From: Candidatus Peribacteria bacterium
Lineage (GTDB): Bacteria > Patescibacteriota > Gracilibacteria > Peribacterales > Peribacteraceae
Length of the DNA stretch: 64,000 bases
NCBI GenBank assembly: GCA_023245935.1
Contig: JAHFJM010000003.1
Coordinates: 101,070-165,069 of the forward strand
Reading direction: 5' to 3'
The notes beneath the pieces were generated by a model. That model was not told where the DNA came from, searched no databases, and saw nothing but the letters and a program-made list of their open reading frames with translations. Shown piece by piece: positions 1 through 12,400 of this stretch (position 1 is the stretch's first letter; each line of letters begins with the position of its first letter). The position numbers were made by a program, and so were the translations under genes.

Positions 1-223
1 CGAGAGATTCGAGTGCGGTGCCAAGCGAATCTGCACGATGCATGTTCGATTGTCTCTTCGAAAGCGCATGGGAAATCCGCCCGTGAGTGCTTGTTACAAT
101 CGTCAATTCTCCGAATGCCGACTCCGGAAATTCGGTCATCACGGCATCGATCGCATCGAGGTCTTGAAGAGCATTGCGCTGCATGAAAGTGGGGGAAAGG
201 ACATGCTCATTCCACACTTGCAC
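1..223 (-). CDS. possible partial hypothetical protein running off the window edge
   Basis: A minus-strand frame stays open from a stop at 281-283 to the window edge and reads like a real protein, with phrases such as VVQVWNEHVLSPTF and FPESAFGELTIVTSTHG. No ATG opens it early. I used a GTG at 221-223 because AAGGA lies six bases upstream; an ATG at 182-184 is the alternative. I do not recognise the family. The divergent giant gene begins about 200 bases away. It could be the 5' part of a gene continuing to the left or a decayed remnant. Confidence 0.3.
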   Translation of the reverse strand, partial: MQVWNEHVLSPTFMQRNALQDLDAIDAVMTEFPESAFGELTIVTSTHGRISHALSKRQSNMHRADSLGTALESL

Positions 224-377
224 GACGTGTCCTTCGATGTGTTTTTTGGCACCTGAACGACGTGAATCTATATTTTGGCTTCAGGAAGCGCTGAGGTGTG
301 TTCTTCTCCGCAAAGGAACATCGAAAATCACTCATTGACAAAAAGAAAGTAATAGAACGTATTGATACCTTCCAACA

Positions 378-406
378 TGTCAAAAACCGCATAAATATGC
401 TAAAAT
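378..406 (+). promoter_or_regulatory. putative promoter of giant gene 1
   Basis: The AT-rich gap before the giant gene has a -10-like TAAAAT at 401-406, 22 bases before the start codon, with a weak -35 (TGTCAA or ATGTCA) 17-18 bases upstream. The same core, TAAAATAA followed by AAGATT, recurs before the second giant gene, which supports a shared promoter. Confidence 0.4.
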
Positions 407-428
407 AACAAGATTTTGAAAAACACAC

Positions 429-3400
429 ATGAACACCGTTCGCCGATCACTGGCATCGATCCTCCTTGCGGCATTGGTCCTGTCGATTGTGTCATCGGAT
501 GGGCAGAGCATTCGGGCTGCCGCTCCTTCCTTCGTTTCGGTTCCGCGGGGAGTGCGAATGGGAGGCTATGATCCGCTTGGTCCAACCGCGAAGGATTTCG
601 TCGCTGCCACTTCGTCGCTTTCCGAGAGCCCGTTCTTCGGACCTGCGGAAGTCACTCTTGATGCAGGGAAATCAGGCAAAGTTTCGAGAGTCGGTGCGAA
701 ATCCGAAATGGCTGCGATGAGAGTGCGGATACTCGAGAGGGCGAAAGTCCGTCTCAAGTCTGTTCTCGCTACCTTCCTCGCCTTCTCCGGCGGAGAGAAG
801 TACGCCCTCGGTCCCGCGAAGAACAATCAGGTTCTCACCTTCATCGACGGCAAGATCGTGTGGAGAGACCCTGGTGTCCTTCACTCTGCGGCAGGCGGTT
901 CTTCCGACTCTGTTCACGAACCGGGTTCCGGACGCATGCCTGCCTCCGACACACTGACACGTCACATGGGCGGAAACCCCGTGCAGACCGCTACAACCAC
1001 GACAACCTCCGACGGCATATCTCAAGCCACAGCCGACTCCCGCTACGTGAATATCTCCGGCGACACCATGGATGGCGCTCTCAGCATCACGAGTAACGGC
1101 CTCGGCCTCACGATCTCCGGCACCGCTTCGGGCAACGCTCTCCACGCAGAGCGTCTCCTCACCGTCTCCGGTTCTTCCGTCTTCGACTCTAATGCCAGAT
1201 TCAATTCCACCGTCACGCTCAACAACGTCACCTACACCTTCCCCGCTTCCGACGGAGCAGGCTCCGGAAAAGTTCTCAAAACAAACGCAGCCGGTCAGCT
1301 CAGCTGGGCGGATGACAATGCCGTCGGCACCGGACTCTCTCAAGCATCCGGAGATTCCCGCTATGTGAACACCTCAGGCGACACCATGACTGGAGCACTC
1401 ACGATCAACTTGAGCAGCGGTTATCTTGGACTCAAAATCCTCAACACCGCTTCCGGCAATATTCTCCACGCTGAGAAGGATCTCACGTCTTCCGGAACTC
1501 TCACTGTCAACGGAACTGCACGATTCAAATCCAATCTGAACACCGTTGGAACAATCTCCGGTGCCGCACTCGCGATTATGAATGGCAACACGAATTACAT
1601 TCTTGGATCGCTTGGCATCGGTACCACCTCCCCCAAAGCAAAACTTGATGTCACCGGCACCATCTCAGGAACAACGCTGACTATCTCCCGAAACGGCTCG
1701 TTCTCAGGTTCTCTCATCGTTCAGAACAATATCGTTGCCAGAAGCACTATCTCCGGCTCCACGATCAACGGTTTCAATCTCGGTTCATGTAACGGCTCTT
1801 CCCAGAAACTTCTCTACAACAACTCGACGCAGAAATTCGAATGCGGCTCCGATCTCAACTCAGGAGGAACCGGCACCTTCGGCACGGGCAACGTCATCAC
1901 GATCGGCGACGGCAGATATGTGAACACAAGTGGCGATGCGATGACCGGGGCGCTCACGATCAATCTCAGTTCCGGTTTCATCGGACTCAAAATCCTCAAC
2001 ACCGCTTCCGGAAACATTCTTCATGCTGAGAAGGATCTCACTTCCTCGGGAACACTCACGGTTAGCTCTACCGCACGATTCAAATCCAATCTGAACACCG
2101 TCGGAACAATCTCCGGAGCAGCTCTTCAGATCATGGCAGGCAGCACAAACTACATTCTTGGATCTCTTGGCATCGGCACCACCTCCCCCAAAGCAAAACT
2201 GGACATCGCAGGCACCATTTCCGGAACCACTCTGACCATCTCCCGAAACGGTTCCTTCTCCGGTTCTCTCATCGTCCAGAACAATATCACCGCAAGAAAC
2301 ACCATCTCCGGTTCCACGATCAACGGCTTCAATCTCGGTTCATGTAACGGTTCCTCACAGAAACTTCTCTACAACAACTCGACGCAGAAATTCGAATGCG
2401 GCTCCGATCTCAACTCAGGAGGAACCGGCACCTTCGGCACGGGCAATGTCATCACGATTGGTGATTCTCGTTATGTGAACACCTCAGGAGACACCATGAC
2501 AGGAGCACTCACGATCAATCTCAGTTCAGGTTTCATCGGACTCAAAATCATTCAGACAGCATCAGGCAATATTCTGCATGCGGAGAAAAACCTCACTTCC
2601 TCGGGAGGCTTGGTCTTCGAGGGTGCAGCGTCGGGATCGTCTCTCTACGTTGCAACGTCGATTCGTGGAGCAGGGCTTTCCGACTGCACAGGAGGCAACA
2701 AGCTGCTGTGGAATGCAACGACCGGTAGGTTCTCCTGTGTGCAGGATCAAACGGGATCAGCTCTCTCGGTCTCATCAGGCGATGCTCGTTACGTGAACAC
2801 CAGCGGCGACACGATGACCGGAGCACTGACGATCAATCTCAGTTCCGGTTTCATCGGACTCAAAATCCTCAACACCGCTTCCGGAAATATTCTGCATGCG
2901 GAGAAATCTCTCACGTCTTCCGGAACTTTGACCGTGAATGGCATCGCGAGGTTTAAGAACAACGTGAATGTCGTTGGCACTGTTTCCGGAGCTGCACTCA
3001 CCGTCATGAACGGAGTGTCCTCTATCCTCGGCTCTCTCGGTATCGGCACCACTTCACCCAAAGCGAAACTCGAAGTCCTCGGTTCGTTCTCCGGTTCCAG
3101 ACTCTATGCAGCCTCCGCATTCTCGGGAGCGGGGCTTACATCCTGTTCTGGAGCCGGGCAGAAACTTCTCTGGAACAGCACGACCCAGCAGTTCTCGTGT
3201 TCGACCGATCTTACGACCGGTTCCTTCAGCTCCGGCAACGTCATCACGATCGGCGACTCACGCTACGTGAATGTCTCCGGTGACACCATGACCGGCGCAC
3301 TCACGATCAATCTGAGTTCCGGTTTTCTCGGACTGAAAATTCTCCAGACCGGATCCGGAAATATTCTGCATGCGGAGAAAAATCTCACATCGTCTGGAAC

Positions 3401-6400
3401 GATCATCGCGAGAAACAACATCGTAACCGAGCAAGGAACACTGATCACACGTTACGGTCTCACGTTCTTGTCGGGCAGTTCGCTCGCTGAAATCAGCGGG
3501 TTCAGTAATTATGTGAACTTCCGGGAAGGCATCGGTACGGATTCTTCGATTCGTCTCACATCGCAGGGCAATCTCCGGAACATCGGTTCGATCCAGGCAG
3601 GGGAGACGCTGCTGACGGCGGGAGGGACGTTTGCGGCGAGGGTCAATTACGGAGCTGGTACGCTTCCGTCCTCCGTTGCAATCGGAGACCTCAATGGTGA
3701 CGGGAGAAGCGATATCGTCATTGCAAACAGCGGTGTGAATTCAATCTCCGTTTTCATCAATACGGGAACCGGAAGTTTTGCGACGAAGGTCAACTATACG
3801 ACCGGATCCGCTCCGCGCTCGGTTGCCATCGGGGATCTGAACGGTGATGGGAAGCCCGATCTTGCGGTGGCAAATCAGAACGGTGCGTCGGTCTCGGTCT
3901 TCAGAAATTTGGGCAGCGGCACGTTTGCGGCGAAAGCGGATTACGGCGCAGGCACGACTCCGTACGGAGTTGCCATTGCGGATTTCAACGGTGACGGCAG
4001 AACCGATCTCGCCGTCGTGAATAACGGCGCCGATTCCGTCTCGATTCTTCTGAATATCGGAAACGGCGTCTTCGCTTCCAAAGTCGATCTTGCAACCGGT
4101 TCGCTGCCGTCGTCCGTTGCATCGGCGGATCTGAACGGCGACGGGAAACAGGATCTTCTCGTCACGAATGTCGGAACCGATACGGCATCGGTGTTCTTTG
4201 GCATCGGTGACGGAACATTCGCATCAAGTGTCAATTATTCCACGGGTTCCGCGCCGTATTCCGTTTCCGTCGGCGATCTGAATGCGGATGGAAAACCGGA
4301 CGTCGCCGTTGCGAACTTCGGCAGTGACACTGTCTCGGTGCTCTTGAACACCGGCACGGGTTCCTTTGCATCCAAAACCGACTATGCCACGGGTTCCGCA
4401 CCGTACTCGGTTACAATCGGCGATCTCGACGGAGACGGCAAAGGCGATCTCGCGGTGACAAACAGCAACGGGAATTCCGCCTCAACGTTCTTGAACAGAG
4501 GAAACGGGACATTCCTTTCGAGAACGGATCTCACGACCGGATCTGTTCCGCAGTCCATCGCGATTGGCGATCTGAATGCCGACGGAAAGGGCGATCTTGC
4601 CGTTGCCAACAACAGCAGCGCGTCGGTCTCTGTACTTCTCAGCAGACCGCGCACCATCCTCTTCGCTGCCGCTTCTACCGGCGGAGTCGTCGGCATCGGT
4701 ACATCGACGCCGGGAGCCAAACTCTCGATTTCCGGTGCGGTGATCATCAGTGCGCGCGGCGATCTCGCAAATGCACGCACGGACAGCGGCATAGTACTCG
4801 AAGTTGCAGGAACGATCTCCGGAACGGCACTGAAGCTGATGAATAACTTGTCGGTCTCAGGAAGCATTCTCTCTCTTCGTGGGATCACGAGTCGCGGCAC
4901 GGTCTCCGGAAACAACTTAATCGTTTCTCATAGCGCATCCATTTCCGGCACGCTCCTCGTCAAAACATCGATTGCTTCGAAGGGCTCCTTGTCCGGCACA
5001 ACGATCGGGGGCTTCGGCTTCGGTTCGTGTACCGGTCAGTATCAGAAACTTCTCTACAACAACACAACCAATACATTCGTTTGCGGCACCGATGCCCTGA
5101 ATCCGGTCTACGGCAGCGGAAACATGCTCACCGTGACCAATGCGCGTTACGTGAACACTTCCGGCGATACGATGACCGGATCCCTCACGATCAACCTCAG
5201 TTCCGGCTTCATCGGACTGAAAGTGTTGCAGACCGCTTCCGGAAATATTCTGCATGCCGAGAAAGATTTGAGCAGTTCGGGAACACTCACGGTAAACGGC
5301 ATTGCGAGATTTAAAAATAACCTGAACGCCGTCGGCACCGTCTCAGGAGCTGCACTCACGGTCATGAACGGCACGAGTACCATTCTCGGATCTGTCGGCA
5401 TCGGTAATAGTTCTCCGAAAGCGAAGCTCGATGTCTCAGGAACAATTTCCGGAACGACGCTGACCATCAGCAAGAACGGTTCATTCTCGGGAACGCTTCT
5501 CGTTGTCTCGGATATCACGGCACGCGGGACGTTATCCGGAACCAATCTGACGGTCTCGAAGTCCGCATCGATCTCGGGTGCACTCCTCGTGAAAACATCG
5601 ATCACCTCGAAGGGCTCTCTCTCCGGCGTCACAATCGCAGGCTTCTCGCTCGGCTCTTGTAGCGGCGTCTCGCAGAAGCTCCTCTATAACAACTCGACGC
5701 AGACATTCGAGTGCGGCGACGACATCGGGCTTCTTGACAATACGAACTCCGGAAATGTGCTGGCAATCGGCAATGCCCGCTATGTGAAGAAGCAAGGCGA
5801 CACGATGACCGGAGCGCTGATCATCAATCTCTCGTCCGGGTATTTGGGACTCAGGATTCTGCAGATGGCATCGGGCTCCATCCTCCATGCCGAGAAATCT
5901 CTCACGAGTTCAGGACTCCTGATGGTGGTGCAGTCGACCGCGAGAGGTTCGGGAGCACTCGTGGTCGAGCAGCGAACGAACTCGACCGGAGCGTACATCA
6001 CGTCACGCTCACAGTTTAACCCCGTCCTTGCGCTCGACAGTTCGACGGGTTCATTCAAGGCTCCGCATATTCTCTTTGGAACGAATGGATTCTTCGATGT
6101 CGCGCTCTGGCGGACTGCGGGTGCGCTGAACTTGTCCGGTCATCTGCTTCCCGGACTCACGAACAAATTCGATCTCGGTTCGTCGACCAAGCGTTGGAGA
6201 TCGATCTACTTGTCGGGTGGAACGATGTTCATCGGTACGGCTGGGAATGAAGCATCGATCAGCTATAACACTTCCGCCTCCCGCTTCGGTATTGATGCGA
6301 ACACGGATGGCACGAATGAACTGAGTATTCTCAGCACCGGGAATGTCGGCATCGGCACTTCTATTCCGAAAGCAAAACTGGACGTCCTCGGCACGATCTC

Positions 6401-9400
6401 GGGAACAACACTCGTGATCAGCAAGAATGCCTCGTTCTCCGGTTCGCTGACGGTGAGTAGCAGCATCACGTCTCGCGGATCCGTATCCGGATCGACGATC
6501 AGCGGCTTCTCGCTTGGATCCTGCAACGACAGTTCCACCAGCAAGCTCCTCTACAACTACTCGACGCAGAAATTCGAATGCGGTACCGACAGCAACCCCG
6601 GTGCCGGATTCGGACTGCTTAATCTCTACGCCATCGGTGACGCGCGCTATGTCCTGAAACAGGGCGACACGATGACGGGAACGCTCAAGAGCAGGGGATA
6701 CTTACTTGCCTCCGGCACGACACTGTCTGAAATGTCCGGCTGGAACGAGTATCTGAATTTGCCTCACTCGGGCATTGGAACAAATTCAGTCACTCGTCTG
6801 ACGAACCAAGGAGATCTCACAAACATTTCTACGATTCAATCAGGCGAAGCAAATTTCACGAGAGGAGGAACGTTTGCTGCCAAGGTGGATTACAGCACGG
6901 GTACCACTCCACATTCTGTTGCTATTGGAGATATGAATGGTGATGGAAAGCAGGATCTTGCAACGGCAAACTATACCAGCAATACCGTCTCTGTTTTCCT
7001 AAATACAGGTACAGGTTCTTTCGCTACGAAGGTGGATTATATGACGGGAACCAATCCTTACGGTGTCGCTGTCGGTGACGTGAACGGGGACGGAAAGGCA
7101 GACATTGTAGTGGCAAATATAACTAGCAACTCCGTCTCTGTCTTCCTGAACAACGGCAACGGTACCTTCTCTGCAAAAATCGATTATACGACGGGATCAA
7201 ATCCCTACTCCGTTGCCATCGGTGATCTGAATGGTGATGGCAAGGCTGATCTTGCAGTTGCTAACTACAATAGTACCTCCGTCTCCGTTTTCCTGAATAC
7301 CGGCAACGGTACCTTCTCTGCAAAAATCGATTATACGACGGGATCAAATCCCTACTCCGTCGCCATCGGAGACCTGAACGGGGATGGGAAAGCGGATCTT
7401 GCGGTTGCAAATAATCAGAGCACCTCCGTCTCTGTCTTCCTGAACAACGGCAACGGTACCTTCTCTGCAAAAGTCGATTACACGGCTGGTTCCAATCCAG
7501 CCTCCGTTGCCATCGGTGATCTGAATGGTGATGGTAAGGCTGATCTTGCAGCAGCGAATTCTCAAAGTACCTCCGTCTCTGTCTTCCTGAACAACGGCAA
7601 CGGTACCTTCTCTGCAAAAGTCGATTACACGACGGGAAATTATCCCTTTTTCGTTGCCATCGGAGACCTCAATGGCGATGGAAAGGCAGACTTGGCGGTT
7701 GCCGTAGCTGGCAGTGACTCCGTCTCCGTCTTCCTGAATAACGGCAACGGCACCTTTTCACAAAAAGTGGATTACGGAGCGGGTTCCAATCCTCACTATG
7801 TCGTCGTCGGTGACGTGAACGGGGACGGGAAGCCCGACCTTGCAGTTGCAAACTACAGCAGCGACACCGTCTCCGTTCTCCTCAACCAATCCAAAACGAT
7901 CCTCTTCGCCTCCTCCGGCACGGGCGGAGCCGTCGGTATCGGGACACCCACGCCTGGTTCCATCCTCGCTGTTTCCGGTGCGATGCTGATCAACGGCAAC
8001 GGAGACATTCTGAATTCCGGTGTGAATGCCGGAGTCGCACTCGAAGTTGTCGGCACCGCGTCCGGTCGTGTGCTACGTGCATCGACGAGGCTCGAATCTT
8101 CGGGGTCTCTCATCGTCGAAGGGACGATTTCCGGTGCGACGCTCAGGCTTGGGAACCTTGGAATTTGCAATACAAGTGTGAAGAAGCTCACCTATAACAG
8201 CACGACGAACAATATCGAATGTGCGTTTGATTCGTACGCTCAGGCGTTCGGCACAGGCAACGTGCTCGTTATCGGCGACGGCCGCGCGCTCAAGAGAGCA
8301 GGCGGGACGATGACCGGAGCACTGACGATTAACCTGTCTTCCGGATATCTTGGGCTCAAAGTTCTTCAGACCGCTTCCGGAAATATTCTGCACGCAGAGA
8401 AAGACCTTACGAGTTCCGGAACACTCACTGTAAATGGCGTCGCAAGATTCAAAAACAACGTGAATGTCGTCGGTACGGTATCGGGAGCAGTGCTCACCGT
8501 CATGAACGGCACAAGTTACTTCCTCGGTTCTCTCGGCATTGGAAATACTTCTCCGAAAGCAAAGCTCGATGTGCGAGGCGCAATCTCGGGTACTACACTC
8601 ACCGTCTCGGGCAACGGTTCGTTCTCGGGATCTCTCATTGTCAAAAACAACTTATCCGGCAGCAGCTTCTACGGTGCCGGGCTTGGAGACTGTAACAATG
8701 CGACATCCTCGAAACTTCTCTACAACAACGCAACCGGAAAATTCGGCTGTGCCGCTGATACAGGAGGAACGGCGTACGAGTACCAGAATGCTGCGGGTAC
8801 GTTCGTGAATCAAGCAGGCGATACGATGACCGGAGCACTCACGATCAACTTGAGCTCCGGTTTCATCGGTCTGAACGTTCTGCAGACAGCTTCCGGAAAC
8901 ATTCTGCATGCAGAGAAAAGTCTCACGTCTTCGGGCAGCCTCACGGTGGTCGGCGTTGCGAGGTTCAAAAACAATCTGAACGTCGTTGGCACTATCTCAG
9001 GCGCAGCACTGACGGTCATGAACGGCACGAGCTACATGCTCGGTTCCGTCGGTATCGGTAATACCTCACCGAAAGCAAATCTCGATGTCTCCGGAACGAT
9101 TTCCGGCACAACGCTTGTGATGAGTAAGAACGGCTCGTTCTCCGGTTCGCTCATCGTCAAGAACAACTTATCCGGCAGCAGCTTCTACGGTGCCGGGCTT
9201 GGAGACTGTAACAATGCGACATCCTCGAAACTTCTCTACAACAACGCAACCGGGAAGTTCGGCTGTGCGAGTGACCAGGTCGGAGTGGCAACTTTTACCT
9301 ATGCTTCCACTGTCGGGACGTTCGTGAATCAATCCGGTGACACGATGACCGGAGCACTCACGATTAACTTAAGCAGCGGTTATCTTGGACTGAAAGTCCT

Positions 9401-12400
9401 GCAGACCGCTTCCGGAAATATTCTGCACGCAGAAAAGAATCTCACATCGTCCGGAACAATCGTTGCTGCCGGAGATATTCTTTCGAAAAACGGAACTGCG
9501 AAAACCAAAGGCTATGTTCTCTTCTCGGGTGCAACGCTTTCGGAAATGTCAGGCTTCAACGAATACCTCAACATCATCCATTCCGGACTTGGCACAAACT
9601 CCGTCACTCGTCTCACAAATCAGGGTGACCTCAAAAATATCGGGACGATTCAATCCGGAGAAGCACACATGCGAAGGGGAGGGACGTTTGCGACAAAGGT
9701 TAATTATGCGGCAGGGGTAGCTGCTTACGGAGTTGCTGCAGGAGACCTCAATGGTGATGGAAAAGCAGACTTTGCAGTCGTGAACTATGGGATAATAAAT
9801 ACCTCTGCAAACAGCTCTCTCTCTATCTACATCAATACCGGTACGGGTTCCTTTGCAACAAGAGTGAATTATACAACCTTACAAAATCCTAAATCAGTTG
9901 CTATAGGAGATCTCAATGGTGATGGAAAGCCTGATATTGCCATAGGCGGTGATTCGGGATATGTTTCGATTTACATAAATAAGGGCAATGGCACGTTCGC
10001 TACAAAAGTTGATTACGCGGTGGGCAGCAATGGTCACGTTGCAATCGGCGATCTGAATGGCGATGGAAAGGCGGATCTCGCTGTTGCAAATGGCTATAGT
10101 AGTGCCTCTATCTCCATCCTCCTCAATAACGGCAACGGAACCTTTGCTGCAAAAGTTGATTACACTGCGGAAGCGTCCATCAGCTCTATCGCCATCGGGG
10201 ACATTAATGGCGATTCGAAAATAGATATTGCAGTGACGAACGAAAACGCCGATAGTCTCTCTATTTTCATGAATAACGGCAACGGCACTTTTGCTACCAA
10301 AGTCGATTATGCAACCGGAGTATATCCGCGATCCGTTTCGATTGGAGATCTTAATAATGATAATAAGGCCGATCTTGCAGTCGCAAACTATACGACCGAG
10401 GCTGTATCGGTATTTATGAACAATGGTGATGGAACGCTTGCGACAAAAGTTGATTATGATGCGCTTGCTGCGGGGGAGGAAGTTGTCATTGGAGATCTGA
10501 ATGGTGATGGTAAACAAGATCTTTCCGTTTTATTTCAGACAGCTGGATTGTCTATTTTCATTAATAATGGCAATGGCACCTTCGCAGCGCAGAGCCTATT
10601 TTCTACAGAAAGCAATTCAGGGGTTCATGCCTTGGCTGACTTCAACGGCGATGGAAAATTGGATGTGGTTGTTCCCACATACCAATTGAATCTCGTTTCC
10701 GTCTTAATGAACCAATCCAAAACCATCCTCTATGCCTCATCCGGCACAGGTGGCGCCGTCGGTATCGGCACACCGACGCCGGGCTCGGCACTTGCGGTCT
10801 CCGGTGCCGTGCTCATCAATGCAAACGGCAATATTGTGAATACCAAAGCCGATGCAAGACTTGCTCTTGAGGTGATCGGTACGATGTCGGGTCGAGTGTT
10901 GCATGCGCAGGATGTGCTCCGCTCCAGCGGCTCACTGATTGTCGAAGGGAATATGTCCGGAGCAACACTGCAAGGCGCAGGGCTTGCGAGTTGTAATGCT
11001 TCGACGAAGAAACTTCTCTACAACAATTCCACCAAGAAATTCGAGTGCGGAACGGATCAGGGGGCTTCCTTTGCATTTGGATCCGGAAATGTCATCACGA
11101 TCGGCAACAGTCGTTACGTTCGCACCTCGGGCTCGACGATGACCGGCGCACTTACGATCAATCTCACCTCCGGCTACCTCGGACTGAAAGTCTTGCAGAC
11201 CGCTTCCGGCAATATTCTCCATGCGGAGAAGAGCCTCACGAGCTCCGGAACCATCATCGCAGGAACCGATATCATCGCGAAGGGAACGATAAAGAGCGAT
11301 GCGTACGTCTTCAGCTCCGGCACAACCCTTGCGGAGATGTCCGGTTGGAACGAGTACGTCAACATCGTGCATTCCGGACTCGGCACGAACTCCGTCACCC
11401 GTCTCACGAATCAGGGTGATCTGAAAAATATCGGAACGATACAATCCGGAGAAGCGAACTTCAGGAGGGGTGGGACGTTTGCACCGGCGTTGGATTATAC
11501 AACGGGATCAAATCCCGAGTCTGTTGCCATCGGTGACCTGAACGGTGATGGGAAGGCGGATCTTGCAGTCGCGAACAATGACGATTCCTCCGTCTCTATC
11601 TTCCTCAACAACGGCAACGGTACCTTCGCCACAAAGGTCGATTACACTACGGGTACGGATCCTTATTCCGTTGCCATCGGTGACCTGAACGGTGATGGAA
11701 AGCCGGATCTTGCTGTTACCAACGACGACATGCTCGGCTTAAACTATTCTGTTTCCATCTTCCTCAACAAGGGCAACGGCACCTTCGCCACAAAGGTCGA
11801 TTACACTACCGGCAACCGCCCCTTCTCTGTTGCCATCGGAGACCTGAACGGTGACGGGAAGGCGGATCTCGCAACGGCAAACTATGACTCGACTTCGGTT
11901 TCCGTCTTCTTGAATAATGGCAATGGCACTTTCGCTGCAAAAGTCGATTACGCAACGGGGGGCGCTTCAGCCTCCGTTGCCATCGGAGACCTGAACGGTG
12001 ACGGGAAAGCAGATCTTGCTGTTACTAGTGCTGGCTACGTCTCCGTTCTCCTTAACAAGAGCAATGGTACCTTTGCCGCAAAGGTCGATTATACGGCAGG
12101 AACCTTTCCCTGGGGCGTTGCCATCGGCGATCTGAACGGTGATGGCAAGGCGGATCTTGCTGTTACGAACTATCAAGGTGAATCCATATCCGTTTTCATG
12201 AATAACGGTAATGGCACCTTCGCAGCGAAGGTCGATTACACAATCGGCAGCCAGGTATTCTCTGTCGCAATCGGAGACCTAAATGGCGATGGGGCAATGG
12301 ACATTGTTACGGGGAATGGTTCCCTCTCCGTTTTCATGAATAACGGTAACGGTACCTTTGCTACGCAGGCTTACTACGGGGGAAATATCTATCTTTCGGT

